Positions 16,059 through 25,051 of a DNA stretch of 64,000 bases are shown here, piece after piece (position 1 is the first letter of the stretch; each line of letters starts with the position of its first letter). Made by a program: the position numbers and the translations under genes. Origin of the DNA: Bacteroides_D sp963546395. Lineage in GTDB: Bacteria > Bacteroidota > Bacteroidia > Bacteroidales > CAJPTX01. The notes beneath the pieces are model-generated. The model was not told the DNA's origin and ran no database searches. It saw only the letters and a program-made list of their open reading frames with translations. The DNA is taken from the NCBI GenBank assembly GCA_963546395.1, contig CAUUMS010000006.1:1-64000 (forward strand), in the 5' to 3' direction.

Positions 16059-17367
16059 GCGTATCAACCTCCACCTTCAGTCGCTCGATGCGACGATTGG
16101 TCACCGCCTCCACCGTCAGCGTTAGCCCCTTCACCGCAATCACCTCACCCTTCTCGGGGAAACGCTCGAGTTTCTCTAGCACCAGCCCCGCCAGCGTCTC
16201 AGATGCCCCGCGCACATCGTCCAGGTACGCATCGTCGAGCTGGAGAATCTTGCAAAAATCGTTCAGCTGCACCTTGGCCTCGAACATGTACACCCCCTCG
16301 CCCAAGCGGGTATAGTACTGCTTGTGCCCATCGGACTCGTCGCCAATCTCCCCGAAGATCTCCTCCAGGATGTCCTCTAGGGTGATGATGCCGCACGTGC
16401 CGCCGTACTCGTCCACCACCACGGCGAAATGGATGCGCGCCCGCTGGAACTCGGTGAACAGGTCGTCGATCTTCTTATTCTCGGGCACGAAGTAGGCCTT
16501 GCGCACGAGTTTACCCCAGTTGAATTCGGCCTGCTCGTCGATATACGGAATCAGATCCTTCACGTAGAGGATGCCCACAATCTCGTCAAACGACTCTTTG
16601 TAGACGGGAATCCGGCTATACCCGGACTGTAGCACCAGGCGGCGCAGCTCATCATAACTCTCGCTCTGCTCGATGGCCACCACATCGATCCGGGGGCGCA
16701 TGATTTCACGCACCTCAATGTGCCCGAACTGCACGATGCGTCGCAGCATCGACTCCTCCTCGGGCTGCTGGCTCCCGGTGATGGCCAGAGCCTCCCCGAG
16801 ATCGTCGATGGAGAGGTCGTTTCGGGGTGAAAATCGTTGGTGCACCCGGCTCATCGATAGTGCCATCACGGAGGCTATGGGGCGCATGGCGCAGTAGATG
16901 CCGTAGAGGGGGCGCGCCGCGAAACGCACGTAGCGCAACGGGTTGGAGGCCCCTGAGAGCTTGGGCAGAATCTCCCCGAACAGTAGCAGTATGAAGGTGA
17001 TGAGCACCCCCTTCACCAGGAATCCCATCGCGGGGGCCTGCTCGAATGAGACTACCGCATTGGTGATGAACACCGAGAGGATGACGATGCCCACGTTCAC
17101 GAAGTTATTCATGAACAGGATGGTGGCCAGGAGGCGATCCTGCTGCCCCAGCATGCGCTGCGCAGCGCGGTAGGGGGCGTAATCCTGACCAGCCTCAATG
17201 CGGTCGAGATCCGCCGGACGCAGCGAGAAGAAGGCCGACTCCGACCCCGAGATGAATGCCGACACTCCCAGCAGCAACACCAGCACCGCGAGCTCCACCA
17301 CAGTGGCCAGGCCCGGCGCCGCAAAGGTCACCTGCAAGGCAGGCAAGCACATCGCGAACTCCAACAT
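16051..17367 (-). CDS. gldE: GldE-type CBS-domain membrane protein (CorC/HlyC family)
   Basis: This 438-residue inner-membrane protein has an N-terminal DUF21 domain with about four helices (ELAVLVLLLGVSAFISGSES, NNFVNVGIVILSVFITNAVV, ITFILLLFGEILPKL). A CBS pair follows (IMRPRIDVVAIEQS, GYSRIPVYKE, VVDEYGGTCGIITLEDILEE), and then a CorC/HlyC C-terminal transporter-associated domain. General CorC proteins look alike; the name GldE rests on the position directly before gldD and after ssb, the conserved Bacteroidota arrangement. GldE and GldD are thought to act together in gliding/T9SS. Confidence 0.87.
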   Translation of the reverse strand: MLEFAMCLPALQVTFAAPGLATVVELAVLVLLLGVSAFISGSESAFFSLRPADLDRIEAGQDYAPYRAAQRMLGQQDRLLATILFMNNFVNVGIVILSVFITNAVVSFEQAPAMGFLVKGVLITFILLLFGEILPKLSGASNPLRYVRFAARPLYGIYCAMRPIASVMALSMSRVHQRFSPRNDLSIDDLGEALAITGSQQPEEESMLRRIVQFGHIEVREIMRPRIDVVAIEQSESYDELRRLVLQSGYSRIPVYKESFDEIVGILYVKDLIPYIDEQAEFNWGKLVRKAYFVPENKKIDDLFTEFQRARIHFAVVVDEYGGTCGIITLEDILEEIFGEIGDESDGHKQYYTRLGEGVYMFEAKVQLNDFCKILQLDDAYLDDVRGASETLAGLVLEKLERFPEKGEVIAVKGLTLTVEAVTNRRIERLKVEVDTHA

Positions 17368-17423
17368 ACACGCATTAGGTTCAACATAGCCCCAGCCCCC
17401 CGAGGCTCACTGGCTGCCAGCAT

Positions 17424-17867
17424 CTAAAACGGCAGCACGGGATCTTCGGGCATGAGCCCTGCGTTCGCCTCATCCGCCGGGGACATATCGCCCACCTCGG
17501 GGATATGAGCGGGCTGCTCGGCAGGCTGCCGCATATCACTCTTGGGCTCCATGTAGCGCAGCTGAACCACAACGACCTCTGTGACGTAGCGCGTCTGCCC
17601 GGCACTGTCAGTGTAGGAGCGGGTGGTCAGGCGGCCCTCCACGTACACCAGCATGCCTTTACGCAGACTCTTCGCCACGCTCTCGGCCAGCCGGCCCCAA
17701 AACGCAAGGCGATGCCACTCGGTCACGGTCACCGACTCCCCGCTGCGATTCCGGTACCACTCGTTGGTAGCGAGGTTGACGCGGGCCACGCATCCGCCCC
17801 CCTCGAAATGATGCACCGTGGGATCGGCCCCCACATTCCCGACCAGAATCACCTTATTCACGCTCAT
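17424..17867 (-). CDS. ssb: Single-stranded DNA-binding protein
   Basis: This protein of about 147 residues coats single-stranded DNA in replication and repair. The OB fold is recognised from SVNKVILVGNVGADPTVHHF, NEWYRNRSGESVTVTEWHRL and LRKGMLVYVEGRLTTRSY. The acidic C-terminal tip that recruits partner proteins is present but unusual: the chain ends in EDPVLPF rather than the DDDIPF-like tail of E. coli. The ATG at 17867 gives the family N-terminus; a GTG at 17873 is an alternative. A full Bacteroidota promoter lies just upstream, and gldE follows after 57 bases. Confidence 0.93.
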   Translation of the reverse strand: MSVNKVILVGNVGADPTVHHFEGGGCVARVNLATNEWYRNRSGESVTVTEWHRLAFWGRLAESVAKSLRKGMLVYVEGRLTTRSYTDSAGQTRYVTEVVVVQLRYMEPKSDMRQPAEQPAHIPEVGDMSPADEANAGLMPEDPVLPF

Positions 17868-17892
17868 GACCACAGCCCTCCCGTTTAGTCAG

Positions 17893-17922
17893 CAAATGTA
17901 GCATATTTGGCCCAAAGCGCAA
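17893..17922 (-). promoter_or_regulatory. Bipartite Bacteroidota promoter of ssb-gldE-gldD
   Basis: On the minus strand TTG (17922-17920) is followed by 19 bases and then TACATTTG (17900-17893), an exact match to TTG-N19-21-TAnnTTTG. Transcription would start near 17886, giving a leader of only about 15-20 bases to ssb. Confidence 0.8.
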
Positions 17923-18015
17923 CCGCGTATTTCAACAGGATCCCACAGCATCCGGGCGATGCCATGCAGCCAGGGTGGCAACGCCTCCGCGCCGAGGTGA
18001 CAGCACACCCACGAC

Positions 18016-18072
18016 GTAGCAAAACCGTATTTGTACTGCCAAATTGGGACTTGCTACGGCGATGGTACATCG
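18016..18072. repeat. Intergenic palindromic repeat, copy A
   Basis: A 42-base imperfect palindrome (18016-18057) has outer arms GTAGCAA and TTGCTAC, inner ATTTG/CAAAT pairs and a 6-base centre. It is preceded by ACGAC and followed by the tail GGCGATGGTAC. The same arrangement occurs at 62892-62933 and, more diverged, at 47633-47675. The right half CCAAATtGGGACTTG differs from copy C at one base. Confidence 0.65.
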
Positions 18073-18439
18073 ACGGTAGCCCTCAGCATCACTCAGCTAG
18101 ACCATCATGCAGGGCTCCGCTCGGTCCATTTTCACTCCACGGCACCAGGAGTGCATGGTGTGGAATGATAACAGATTACAGGCCCCGATTGGCGGGATAC
18201 ACCTACGGTTGGTCGCCGCGATGGGGCACAACCTCAGGCCTCACGCATCAGGCAACGCACGTCCCCCGCGACATCGAGCACAGCGCAGGGGTGAGGCAGA
18301 CAACCGTTTGATAAGTTATGCGTTTCACTAGTGCGCTGGTAGCGCATCAGCATCTGCTGCGTGCCGTGCGCAGGCCATTGTGCCGATAGGCACTCGGTGG
18401 GGTAATTCGTCATTATTGGGTAGGAATCAGAGAACGGAC
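18073..18439. other. Gene-free interval upstream of the FKBP gene
   Basis: About 370 bases carry no convincing frame or RNA gene. A small perfect hairpin GTGCC-GATA-GGCAC lies near 18379-18392, about 50 bases before the FKBP start, and a TGCGC/GCGCA hairpin lies near 18331-18347. No TAnnTTTG box is obvious, so the FKBP promoter is not identified. Confidence 0.45.
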
Positions 18440-19006
18440 ATGAAAGTAGATCACAACAGGAAGGTTAGCGTGAGCTACACGCTGACAGTGAATGGCAAGG
18501 TGGAAGACCAGGCCGACAGCAACAACCCGCTCGAATTCGTATTTGGGCACGGGGAGCTGCTCCCAAGCTTCGAGGATGCCCTTTTGGGGCTGGAGCCCGG
18601 GGCCGAATTCACCACCACGCTCCCGCCCGAGCAGGGGTACGGGGTGTACGACGAGCGCAACAAGGTGAGGCTCCCGATGCAGCTGTTCGAGCTGAACGAT
18701 GAGGAGGCGAAGGAGATGCTACAGGTGGGCAACACCATACCCATGACGACCCATCAGGGTACCACCATGGTAGGCAAGGTGCTGGAGGTGCTTCCCGACG
18801 CGGTGCTGATGGATTTCAACCACCCGCTCTGCGGCCAGACGCTCCACTTCACCGGTAAGGTGGAGAATGTGCGCGACCTCACGTTTGAGGAGGTGCAGGA
18901 GCTACTCTCTCGCAATGCTGGCAGCTGCTCGTGCGGCTGTAGCTGCGGGTGCGAAGATGATGAGGACGAGGGGTGCGGATGCAGCGGTGGCTGCGGGCAT
19001 CACTAG
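18440..19006 (+). CDS. slyD: SlyD-like FKBP-type prolyl isomerase with Cys/His-rich metal-binding tail
   Basis: This 188-residue peptidyl-prolyl cis-trans isomerase/chaperone has an FKBP core interrupted by an insert-in-flap domain, as in SlyD. The core segments VSYTLTVNGKVEDQA, LEFVFGHGELLPSFEDALLG and GAEFTTTLPPEQGYG precede the flap insert, and MDFNHPLCGQTLHFTGKV closes the fold. The last 25 residues are a cluster of Cys, Gly, acidic residues and terminal His (CSCGCSCGCEDDEDEGCGCS then GGCGHH). SlyD of E. coli uses such a tail to bind nickel and other metals. The ATG at 18440 gives the family N-terminus; the earlier start at 18380 does not. Confidence 0.9.
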   Translation: MKVDHNRKVSVSYTLTVNGKVEDQADSNNPLEFVFGHGELLPSFEDALLGLEPGAEFTTTLPPEQGYGVYDERNKVRLPMQLFELNDEEAKEMLQVGNTIPMTTHQGTTMVGKVLEVLPDAVLMDFNHPLCGQTLHFTGKVENVRDLTFEEVQELLSRNAGSCSCGCSCGCEDDEDEGCGCSGGCGHH

Positions 19007-19037
19007 CCCACAGCCACGCAAAGCGTGTAAGCAAGAA

Positions 19038-19073
19038 GGGAGGAGCCAGACTCGGGTTACACTGGCTCCTCCC
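19038..19073. terminator. Terminator hairpin between slyD and kdsB
   Basis: GGGAGGAGCCAG and CTGGCTCCTCCC form an exact 12-base-pair stem with a 12-base loop. On the plus strand TCTTCATTTC follows; on the minus strand TTCTTGCTT follows. Placed between convergent genes, it could stop transcription in both directions. Confidence 0.8.
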
Positions 19074-19185
19074 TCTTCATTTCAACTAGATGTTCGCCCT
19101 GCCGACCAGGACCTCTCCACGGCAAACAGGCTGATTTTAGCTGCCCTGAGGATGCGCTAAGCTAGCCTTGAGGTATACCCCCTGC

Positions 19186-19953
19186 TCACTCCTCTATCCA
19201 GAGCTGGGCGTAATGCTGCTGGGCAAAGAGGTCGGCCCGCTGCAAGTCCTCCGGCGTGTCCACAGACATTCCCTCGTCGGGCACTTGCACGGTGCGAATC
19301 TGGTAACCATGGCGCAACCAGCGCAGCTGCTCGAGGCCCTCAATCTGCTCGAGGATATCGGGGGCCAAGCGTGCTAGCTCCAGCAGCGTCTGGGCCCGGT
19401 AGGCATACACCCCGATGTGTTTCTGGTAGGGCAGCTGGGGTAGCAGCTCGGAGTTCCTCGGGTAGGGCACCACGGCACGGGTGAACACGAGGGCATTCCC
19501 CTCTAGATCCGACAGCACCTTGGGCCAATTGGGGTTCGCCACGTCATCCCCCGGCGCGAATGGGCGCACGAGGGTTGCCAGGTTCACCTCCTCCTCACAG
19601 AACGCTGAGGCCAGCTTGCGGAGATTTCCCACCGAGACGAAGGGCTCGTCGCCCTGCACATTGATCACGAGCTCGGGGGCTAATCCCTCAGCCCGCAGGT
19701 GCTGCAAAGCTTCGGCGCACCTGTCTGTGCCGCTCCTGTGCGTAGGAGATGTCATCACGGCACGTCCACCAAAGCGTAACACCGCCTCGTAGATGCGCTC
19801 ATCATCTGTGGCTACCACCGCGAGGCCTATGGCATGCGCCGCACGCCGGTAGACCCACTCCAGCATGGGGTGCCCCGCGATGAGGGCCAACGGTTTTCCG
19901 AGCAGACGGGTAGAGGCGTAGCGCGCCGGTATGAGCGCCAACGCCACGGGCAT
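19186..19953 (-). CDS. kdsB: 3-deoxy-manno-octulosonate cytidylyltransferase
   Basis: This enzyme of about 255 residues activates KDO with CTP for LPS core synthesis. ALIPARYASTRLLGKPLALI is the nucleotide-binding N-terminus. VVATDDERI, MTSPTHRSGTDRCAEA and ELVINVQGDEPFV are the family blocks, and QKHIGVYAYRAQTLLELARL lies near the C-terminus. The ATG at 19953 (MPVALAL) matches the family start; an ATG at 19968 adds five residues. The gene lies 23 bases after the threonine dehydrogenase gene and shares its strand, so the two may be co-transcribed. Confidence 0.93.
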   Translation of the reverse strand: MPVALALIPARYASTRLLGKPLALIAGHPMLEWVYRRAAHAIGLAVVATDDERIYEAVLRFGGRAVMTSPTHRSGTDRCAEALQHLRAEGLAPELVINVQGDEPFVSVGNLRKLASAFCEEEVNLATLVRPFAPGDDVANPNWPKVLSDLEGNALVFTRAVVPYPRNSELLPQLPYQKHIGVYAYRAQTLLELARLAPDILEQIEGLEQLRWLRHGYQIRTVQVPDEGMSVDTPEDLQRADLFAQQHYAQLWIEE

Positions 19954-19976
19954 TGCTCCCTCGGGCATGATGCGCG

Positions 19977-20933
19977 CTAGATGAGCCCCTGCTCCTTTTT
20001 GCGCCGGATGGCCGCAAGCATGTCGGTGGTCATGCTGTCGAGATCCCACTTGGGATTCCAGCCCCACTCGCTGCGCGCTGCCGAATCATCCAGGGAGTTA
20101 GGCCACGAATGGGCGATGGCCGCCTTGGTGGGATCGACATCGTACACCATCTCAAACTCGGGCACCTGCCGCTTGATGGCCTCGAAGAGCTGCTGTGGCT
20201 CGAAGCTCATGGCGGTGACGTTGAAGCTGTTGCGATGCTTGAGTTTGCTCGGATCGGCCTCCATGAGCTGCACGATGGCATCGAGCGCATCGGGCATGTA
20301 CATCATGTCCATGTACTCACCCTGGGGAATGGGGCACACAAAACGCTCTCCCTTCACGGCGGCGTAGTAGATCTCCACCGCGTAGTCGGTGGTGCCACCG
20401 CCAGGCAACGTGGCATTGCTGATGATGCCTGGGAAACGCACGCTGCGGGTGTCCACCCCGAAGCGGTGGTAGTAGTAGTCGCTCAGGAGCTCGCCAGTCA
20501 CCTTACACACCCCGTACATGGTGGTAGGACGCATGATGGTGTCCTGGGGGGTAGAATCCTTGGGTGTCGAGTCGCCGAAGGCCCCGATGGAGCTCGGCGT
20601 GAAGACTGCCGCCCCGATTTCGCGCGCCGTCTCGAGCGAGTTGGTGAGGGCCCCCATGTTGATACGCCAGGCCATGGTGGGATTCCCCTCGCCCTTGGCC
20701 GAGAGCAGCGCTACGAGGTTGAATATGGCATCGACGCTGTACTTGCGCGCCACGCCCATCACACCCTGCGCGTTGAGGGCATCGAGCACTTCGAAGGGCC
20801 CAGCCGCAGCCAGAGCCTCATCGATGCGTAAATCGGTGGCCACGACATTCTGATTGCCGTATATCGAACGCAAATGGGGCACGAGCTCAGAGCCGATTTG
20901 CCCCCCCGCACCAAGGACAAGTATTCGTTTCAT
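19977..20933 (-). CDS. L-threonine 3-dehydrogenase, SDR (epimerase-like) type
   Basis: This extended short-chain dehydrogenase of about 318 residues starts with the NAD-binding motif ILVLGAGGQIGSELVPHL. The active-site triad is suggested by TPSSIGAFG and YGVCKVTGE (Tyr-x3-Lys). SVRFPGIISNATLPGGGTTD and YAVEIYYAAVKGERF are diagnostic for the epimerase-like threonine dehydrogenases known from Flavobacterium and animals, distinct from the zinc-dependent Tdh of E. coli. It would oxidise threonine to 2-amino-3-ketobutyrate. A glycine C-acetyltransferase partner is not in the window. The start at 20933 (MKRIL) fits the family; an ATG at 20945 is also possible. Confidence 0.85.
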   Translation of the reverse strand: MKRILVLGAGGQIGSELVPHLRSIYGNQNVVATDLRIDEALAAAGPFEVLDALNAQGVMGVARKYSVDAIFNLVALLSAKGEGNPTMAWRINMGALTNSLETAREIGAAVFTPSSIGAFGDSTPKDSTPQDTIMRPTTMYGVCKVTGELLSDYYYHRFGVDTRSVRFPGIISNATLPGGGTTDYAVEIYYAAVKGERFVCPIPQGEYMDMMYMPDALDAIVQLMEADPSKLKHRNSFNVTAMSFEPQQLFEAIKRQVPEFEMVYDVDPTKAAIAHSWPNSLDDSAARSEWGWNPKWDLDSMTTDMLAAIRRKKEQGLI

Positions 20934-21015
20934 ATCAGACTGCAATGTCAGACATTAGCACACGACCGGATTCCAGGCCCCCGATCCTTGCGCCGGGGCA
21001 CCCATCCATGGGTTG

Positions 21016-21023
21016 CAAAGGTA
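21016..21023 (-). promoter_or_regulatory. -7-type promoter element upstream of the threonine dehydrogenase
   Basis: The minus strand reads TACCTTTG, an exact TAnnTTTG match, 80-90 bases before the start codon. No TTG lies 19-21 bases upstream, so the promoter is only half supported. Confidence 0.45.
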
Positions 21024-21164
21024 AGGGATTTTGCCTTGGTGATCCTCAGTCGCTGGCAGGAGCTCACCGCCACGATAGACTACGAACGATGCGCGGGGCA
21101 CCGGGCACATTACGCCTGCTCTGCTTAGTGAAATAGTTGCGAAAATTTTAGTCATAACAAGCGA

Positions 21165-21195
21165 TTGCTCATCATTTAGCTACACTCTACCTTTG
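21165..21195 (+). promoter_or_regulatory. Bipartite Bacteroidota promoter of the ABC exporter pair
   Basis: TTG at 21165-21167 is followed by 20 bases and TACCTTTG at 21188-21195, an exact consensus match. Transcription would begin near 21200, leaving a leader of about 60 bases before the first ABC gene. Confidence 0.8.
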
Positions 21196-21262
21196 TGCGG
21201 TAGATTTTTCACCACTCCCTCCCGCTACGAGGAGGTGGTGGAGACCCAAAATACGACTCCGT

Positions 21263-23008
21263 ATGTTCGGTTTGCGCAAGCTTATGGATGCGGTCACGAT
21301 GGGTGAGCCCAAGCGGCTGTATCCGACCGTGGGATGGACGCTGGCAGAATACTTTTTCCGCGGGGCGCCGTACGCCACCATGGTGGTAATCGTGTGGGAG
21401 GTGTTTCGACCGTTGCAGACGCCGGGCGTTCTCCTGGACTACATGCGCATCTGGCTAGCTGCCCTCGGGCTGCTGGTGTCCACGGTGTGCCTCTGGTTCA
21501 TCGGCAAACGCTCGTACACCGAAGCCTACGGCGAGGGGTATCATATCTGCTGCGACGGTCGGCTACGGGCAGTGGATCATCTGCGCCGCATGCCCATGGG
21601 ATTTTACAACAGCCGTGACCCGGGGGAAGTGGGTGCGTATGTGGTTTCGGACTACGAGCTGGCCGAGATGCTCACCACGCACCTGATAGGGCAGATCTAT
21701 GGGGCCCTGGCGATGCCGGTGCTACTGCTGGCGGTTCTGTTTGCCTTCAACTGGAAGTTGGCTCTTGCGGCCCTACTCGTGCTGCCGCTGGCCTACCCCG
21801 CCATGGCGCTCTCAGGCTACGTGGGTACCCGGATGGCCCGGAAGTTGCAGAAGACCAAGCGGGTAACCAATGCCCGCATCATCGAATACATCCAGGGGAT
21901 GCGTCTGATCAAGGCCTTCAATCTGGGCGGGGAGCGGTTTCGACGGCTAGAGATGGCCTTCCAGGAGCTGAAACGTCGTAGCCTGATGACGGAGGTGGCG
22001 CCGGCACCAATATTCCTGGTGGCACGCCTGGTGCTGAACGGGGGTACGATACTGGTGATTCTGCTAGGGCTGACGATGATGCTGCACCATGAGGTGTCGC
22101 TGCCGGTGTACATCGTGTTCCTACTGGCGAGCACGGCGGTGTATGCGCCGTTGGCCAATGCGCTCGTCTTCTACGCCGAGATGCGATACATGGCCGTGGG
22201 GGTGGATCACCTGAGTGAGCTCTTCAAGATGCCCCACCAGCCCGAGGGGGAAGAGTGCACGGTGGAGGGGCATGACATTGAGTTTCGCAACGTGCACTTC
22301 CGCTACAACAGCGTGCCGGTGCTAAAGGGGATATCGTTACGCATCCCCGAGCGTAAGCTCACGGCCCTAGTGGGGCCCTCGGGGTCGGGCAAGACGACGC
22401 TCACGCGCCTGATAGCCCGATTCTGGGACGTGGAGCAGGGGGAAATCCTGCTCGGGGGTAAGGACGTGCGCGCCTACAAGCTCGATGCCTTGATGCGCCA
22501 AATTGCCATCGTGTTTCAGGATGTGTACCTGTTCAGGGACACCGTGTACAACAACATTCGCATTGGGCGTGAGAGCGCAAGCCGGGATGAGATCATAGAG
22601 GCGGCAAAGGTGGCCTGCTGCCACGACTTCATCATGTCACTGCCCGAGGGTTACGACACCATGGTGGGTGAGGGGGGTAGCACGCTCTCCGGGGGGGAAC
22701 GGCAGCGCATATCGATTGCGAGGGCCATTCTGAAGGATGCGCCCATTGTGCTACTCGATGAGGCTACGGCCTCGCTGGATCCTGAGAACGAGGTGCATAT
22801 ACAGGAGGCCATTGAGAATCTGATCCGCTCGAAGACGGTGGTTGTCATCGCCCATCGTCTGGGTACGGTGGTGCATGCGGATAACATTGCCGTGATAGAC
22901 CAAGGGACGGTGGTGCAGCAGGGACGGCACGAGGAGCTCATGGCCCAGGGCGGCCTCTACAAGAACCTGTGGGATGAGCAGGAGCGCATCAAGGGATGGC
23001 GCTTTTAA
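21263..23008 (+). CDS. ABC exporter half-transporter, first of a pair
   Basis: This 581-residue type I exporter has an N-terminal six-helix membrane domain (residues about 20-310) fused to an ATPase. The coupling region contains RVTNARIIEYIQGMRLIKAF. The ATPase has Walker A VGPSGSGKTTLTRL, the Q-loop in FQDVYLFRDTVYNNI, the signature LSGGERQRISIARAI, Walker B VLLDEATASLDPENE and the H-loop HRLGT. With the next gene it probably forms a heterodimer. The sequence style resembles YbtP/YbtQ and IrtA/IrtB, which handle siderophores or metals, but no siderophore or regulatory gene is adjacent, so the substrate is open. Confidence 0.88.
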   Translation: MFGLRKLMDAVTMGEPKRLYPTVGWTLAEYFFRGAPYATMVVIVWEVFRPLQTPGVLLDYMRIWLAALGLLVSTVCLWFIGKRSYTEAYGEGYHICCDGRLRAVDHLRRMPMGFYNSRDPGEVGAYVVSDYELAEMLTTHLIGQIYGALAMPVLLLAVLFAFNWKLALAALLVLPLAYPAMALSGYVGTRMARKLQKTKRVTNARIIEYIQGMRLIKAFNLGGERFRRLEMAFQELKRRSLMTEVAPAPIFLVARLVLNGGTILVILLGLTMMLHHEVSLPVYIVFLLASTAVYAPLANALVFYAEMRYMAVGVDHLSELFKMPHQPEGEECTVEGHDIEFRNVHFRYNSVPVLKGISLRIPERKLTALVGPSGSGKTTLTRLIARFWDVEQGEILLGGKDVRAYKLDALMRQIAIVFQDVYLFRDTVYNNIRIGRESASRDEIIEAAKVACCHDFIMSLPEGYDTMVGEGGSTLSGGERQRISIARAILKDAPIVLLDEATASLDPENEVHIQEAIENLIRSKTVVVIAHRLGTVVHADNIAVIDQGTVVQQGRHEELMAQGGLYKNLWDEQERIKGWRF

Positions 23009-23114
23009 TGACGAGAGTGAGTGTGAAGTTGACTGTAGTTGTAGCATTCATTCAGCAGGCCGGGGCTACCTCAGGCTCGGGGCTGCGGTGATGCGGCGAT
23101 AATGCATGTGAGCG

Positions 23115-24911
23115 ATGGATAGCACAACGGGGGTACAGAAGCGGCGCAAGCAGGGGTTCCCACGCCTGGTTCAGATAGCTGGCCGTAGACGATGGCTCAT
23201 GATTCTGAGCATGATCCTAGCCGTCTTGGGGAGTTTTGCCGAGTTCATCCCCATGATTTCGATCTATAAGATCCTGGTGGAGCTGGCTAAGCATGCGGGG
23301 GATCCCACCCTGATGGACACGGGGGTGGTGATGTACTGGGCCATGGTGGCACTGTGGAGCTTCGTGGTGCAAATTGTGGTAATGTTCGGAGGGGTGATGC
23401 TCTCGCACATCTCGGCCTTCAGCATCCTATACGAGCTGCGTATGATGCTGGCTCGTAAGCTGGTGCGGCTCCCGATGGGCTACTTCACGCGACAGGCCTC
23501 GGGGAGCATCAAGAAGGTGATCAATGAGGACGTGGAGCGACTGGAGCTCTTCATAGCCCACCATCTGGGCGACATCGTCTCATCGTTGGCGTTCCCGCTG
23601 TGCCTGTTCGGCTATATGTTCGTGGTGGACTGGCGGCTGGCGGCGATCCTGATGGTGCTGCTAGGGGTGTTGACGGGTATCATCATGCAGGCCATGGGCC
23701 GCAAGGCTATGCGGCGGGTGATGGAGCGGTTCCTGGATGCCCAGGCCAAGTTGAACGGGAGCATCGTCGAGTACCTGCGTGGTATACAGGTGGTGAAGAC
23801 GTTCACGGATTCCACGAATGCCTACCGCCAGCTGAACGATGACATCGCGCACTACCACAAGGTGACCGTCGAGCATGGGGCCGAGTTCCGCAGCACCTAC
23901 GTCGGGTTCCAGACTATACTGTCGGCCGTAATGCTGGTGCTGATACCGCCCATGATGTACCTGCTGCGCAATGCGCCGGTGTATGCGAACTACGTGCCGG
24001 TGGTGCTGATGTTCCTGCTGTTCAGCGTGGGGGCCTTCTTCCCCATCATCAAGTTCCTGTGGGTGGGTAGCTTCCTGCGGTCGAACCTGATTGGGGTGGA
24101 GCGCGTGGATGCCATACTGGATGCGGCGGAGCTCCCTGAGCCTGCTACCCCGGCGGGAGTCGGAGATGGGGGTATAGAGTTCGACCACGTGCACTTTGCC
24201 TACGATGACAAGCCTGTGCTGCGCGACGTGAGCTTTAGGGCTAAGCCCGGGAGCATCACCGCCCTAGTGGGCCCATCGGGATCGGGGAAGAGCACGATAG
24301 CCATGCTGGCGGCGCGATTCTGGGATGTGCAGTCGGGCGAGATACGCATCGGGGGACGAGCGATCCAGGAGATCGGAACGGAGGCGCTGATGTCACACGT
24401 GGCCTTTGTGTTCCAGGACAATATGCTGTTCTTCGACACCATAGAGGAGAACATCCGCATGGGGAACCAGACTGCCAGCTTCGAGGAGGTGGTGGAGGCC
24501 GCAAAGCGTGCCCAGTGCCATGAGTTCATCGAGGCTCTACCCAATGGGTACAAAACCCTAGTGGGTGAGGGCGGCACGTACCTCTCCGGTGGGGAGCAAC
24601 AGCGCATTGCCATCGCCCGAGCGGCACTCAAGGACGCCCCCATCATCCTCCTAGACGAGGCTACGGCATTTGCCGATCCGGAGAATGAGGGGAAAATTCT
24701 GGCGGGCTTCTCCGAGATACTACGCGGGAAGACGGTGCTGGTGATAGCGCACCGATTGGGCACCATTGTCAATGCGAACCAGATACTCTACATCGAGCAT
24801 GGTGAGATAGCCGAGCACGGGACGCACCCAGAGCTGCTGGAGCTAGGGGGCAAGTACAAGCAGATGTGGGAGCTGTATGAGCGTTCCCGCAGGTGGCAGC
24901 TCGGGGCCTAA
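23115..24911 (+). CDS. ABC exporter half-transporter, second of a pair
   Basis: This 598-residue type I exporter has the same layout as its upstream neighbour: a membrane domain (residues about 25-320) and a C-terminal ATPase with VGPSGSGKSTIAMLAARFW, LSGGEQQRIAIARAALKD and HRLGT. Walker B reads LLDEATAFADPENE, where Ala-Phe-Ala replaces the usual Ser-Leu-Asp. This variant recurs in YbtQ/IrtB-like subunits. Both partners keep the catalytic Glu and the H-loop His, so both sites look active. The gap to the first gene is 106 bases, long for an otherwise obvious operon. Confidence 0.88.
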   Translation: MDSTTGVQKRRKQGFPRLVQIAGRRRWLMILSMILAVLGSFAEFIPMISIYKILVELAKHAGDPTLMDTGVVMYWAMVALWSFVVQIVVMFGGVMLSHISAFSILYELRMMLARKLVRLPMGYFTRQASGSIKKVINEDVERLELFIAHHLGDIVSSLAFPLCLFGYMFVVDWRLAAILMVLLGVLTGIIMQAMGRKAMRRVMERFLDAQAKLNGSIVEYLRGIQVVKTFTDSTNAYRQLNDDIAHYHKVTVEHGAEFRSTYVGFQTILSAVMLVLIPPMMYLLRNAPVYANYVPVVLMFLLFSVGAFFPIIKFLWVGSFLRSNLIGVERVDAILDAAELPEPATPAGVGDGGIEFDHVHFAYDDKPVLRDVSFRAKPGSITALVGPSGSGKSTIAMLAARFWDVQSGEIRIGGRAIQEIGTEALMSHVAFVFQDNMLFFDTIEENIRMGNQTASFEEVVEAAKRAQCHEFIEALPNGYKTLVGEGGTYLSGGEQQRIAIARAALKDAPIILLDEATAFADPENEGKILAGFSEILRGKTVLVIAHRLGTIVNANQILYIEHGEIAEHGTHPELLELGGKYKQMWELYERSRRWQLGA

Positions 24912-25051
24912 CGCCAATGCAGATGCCGGTGTTCCAATACGTCTCGAGGGTACACCAGGGGCAGCCTCTACACTAGACTGGTGAGGGCGATTCACTCTTC
25001 ATGTAGAAAGAGTCGGAGGGGGACTGAAACGAGTGCTGCGCTCCCACTAAG

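Noticed and set aside
18073..18439. A structured non-coding RNA such as SRP RNA, 6S RNA or tmRNA in the gap before slyD
   Set aside because: None of the conserved signatures of these RNAs could be found; only two small hairpins are present.
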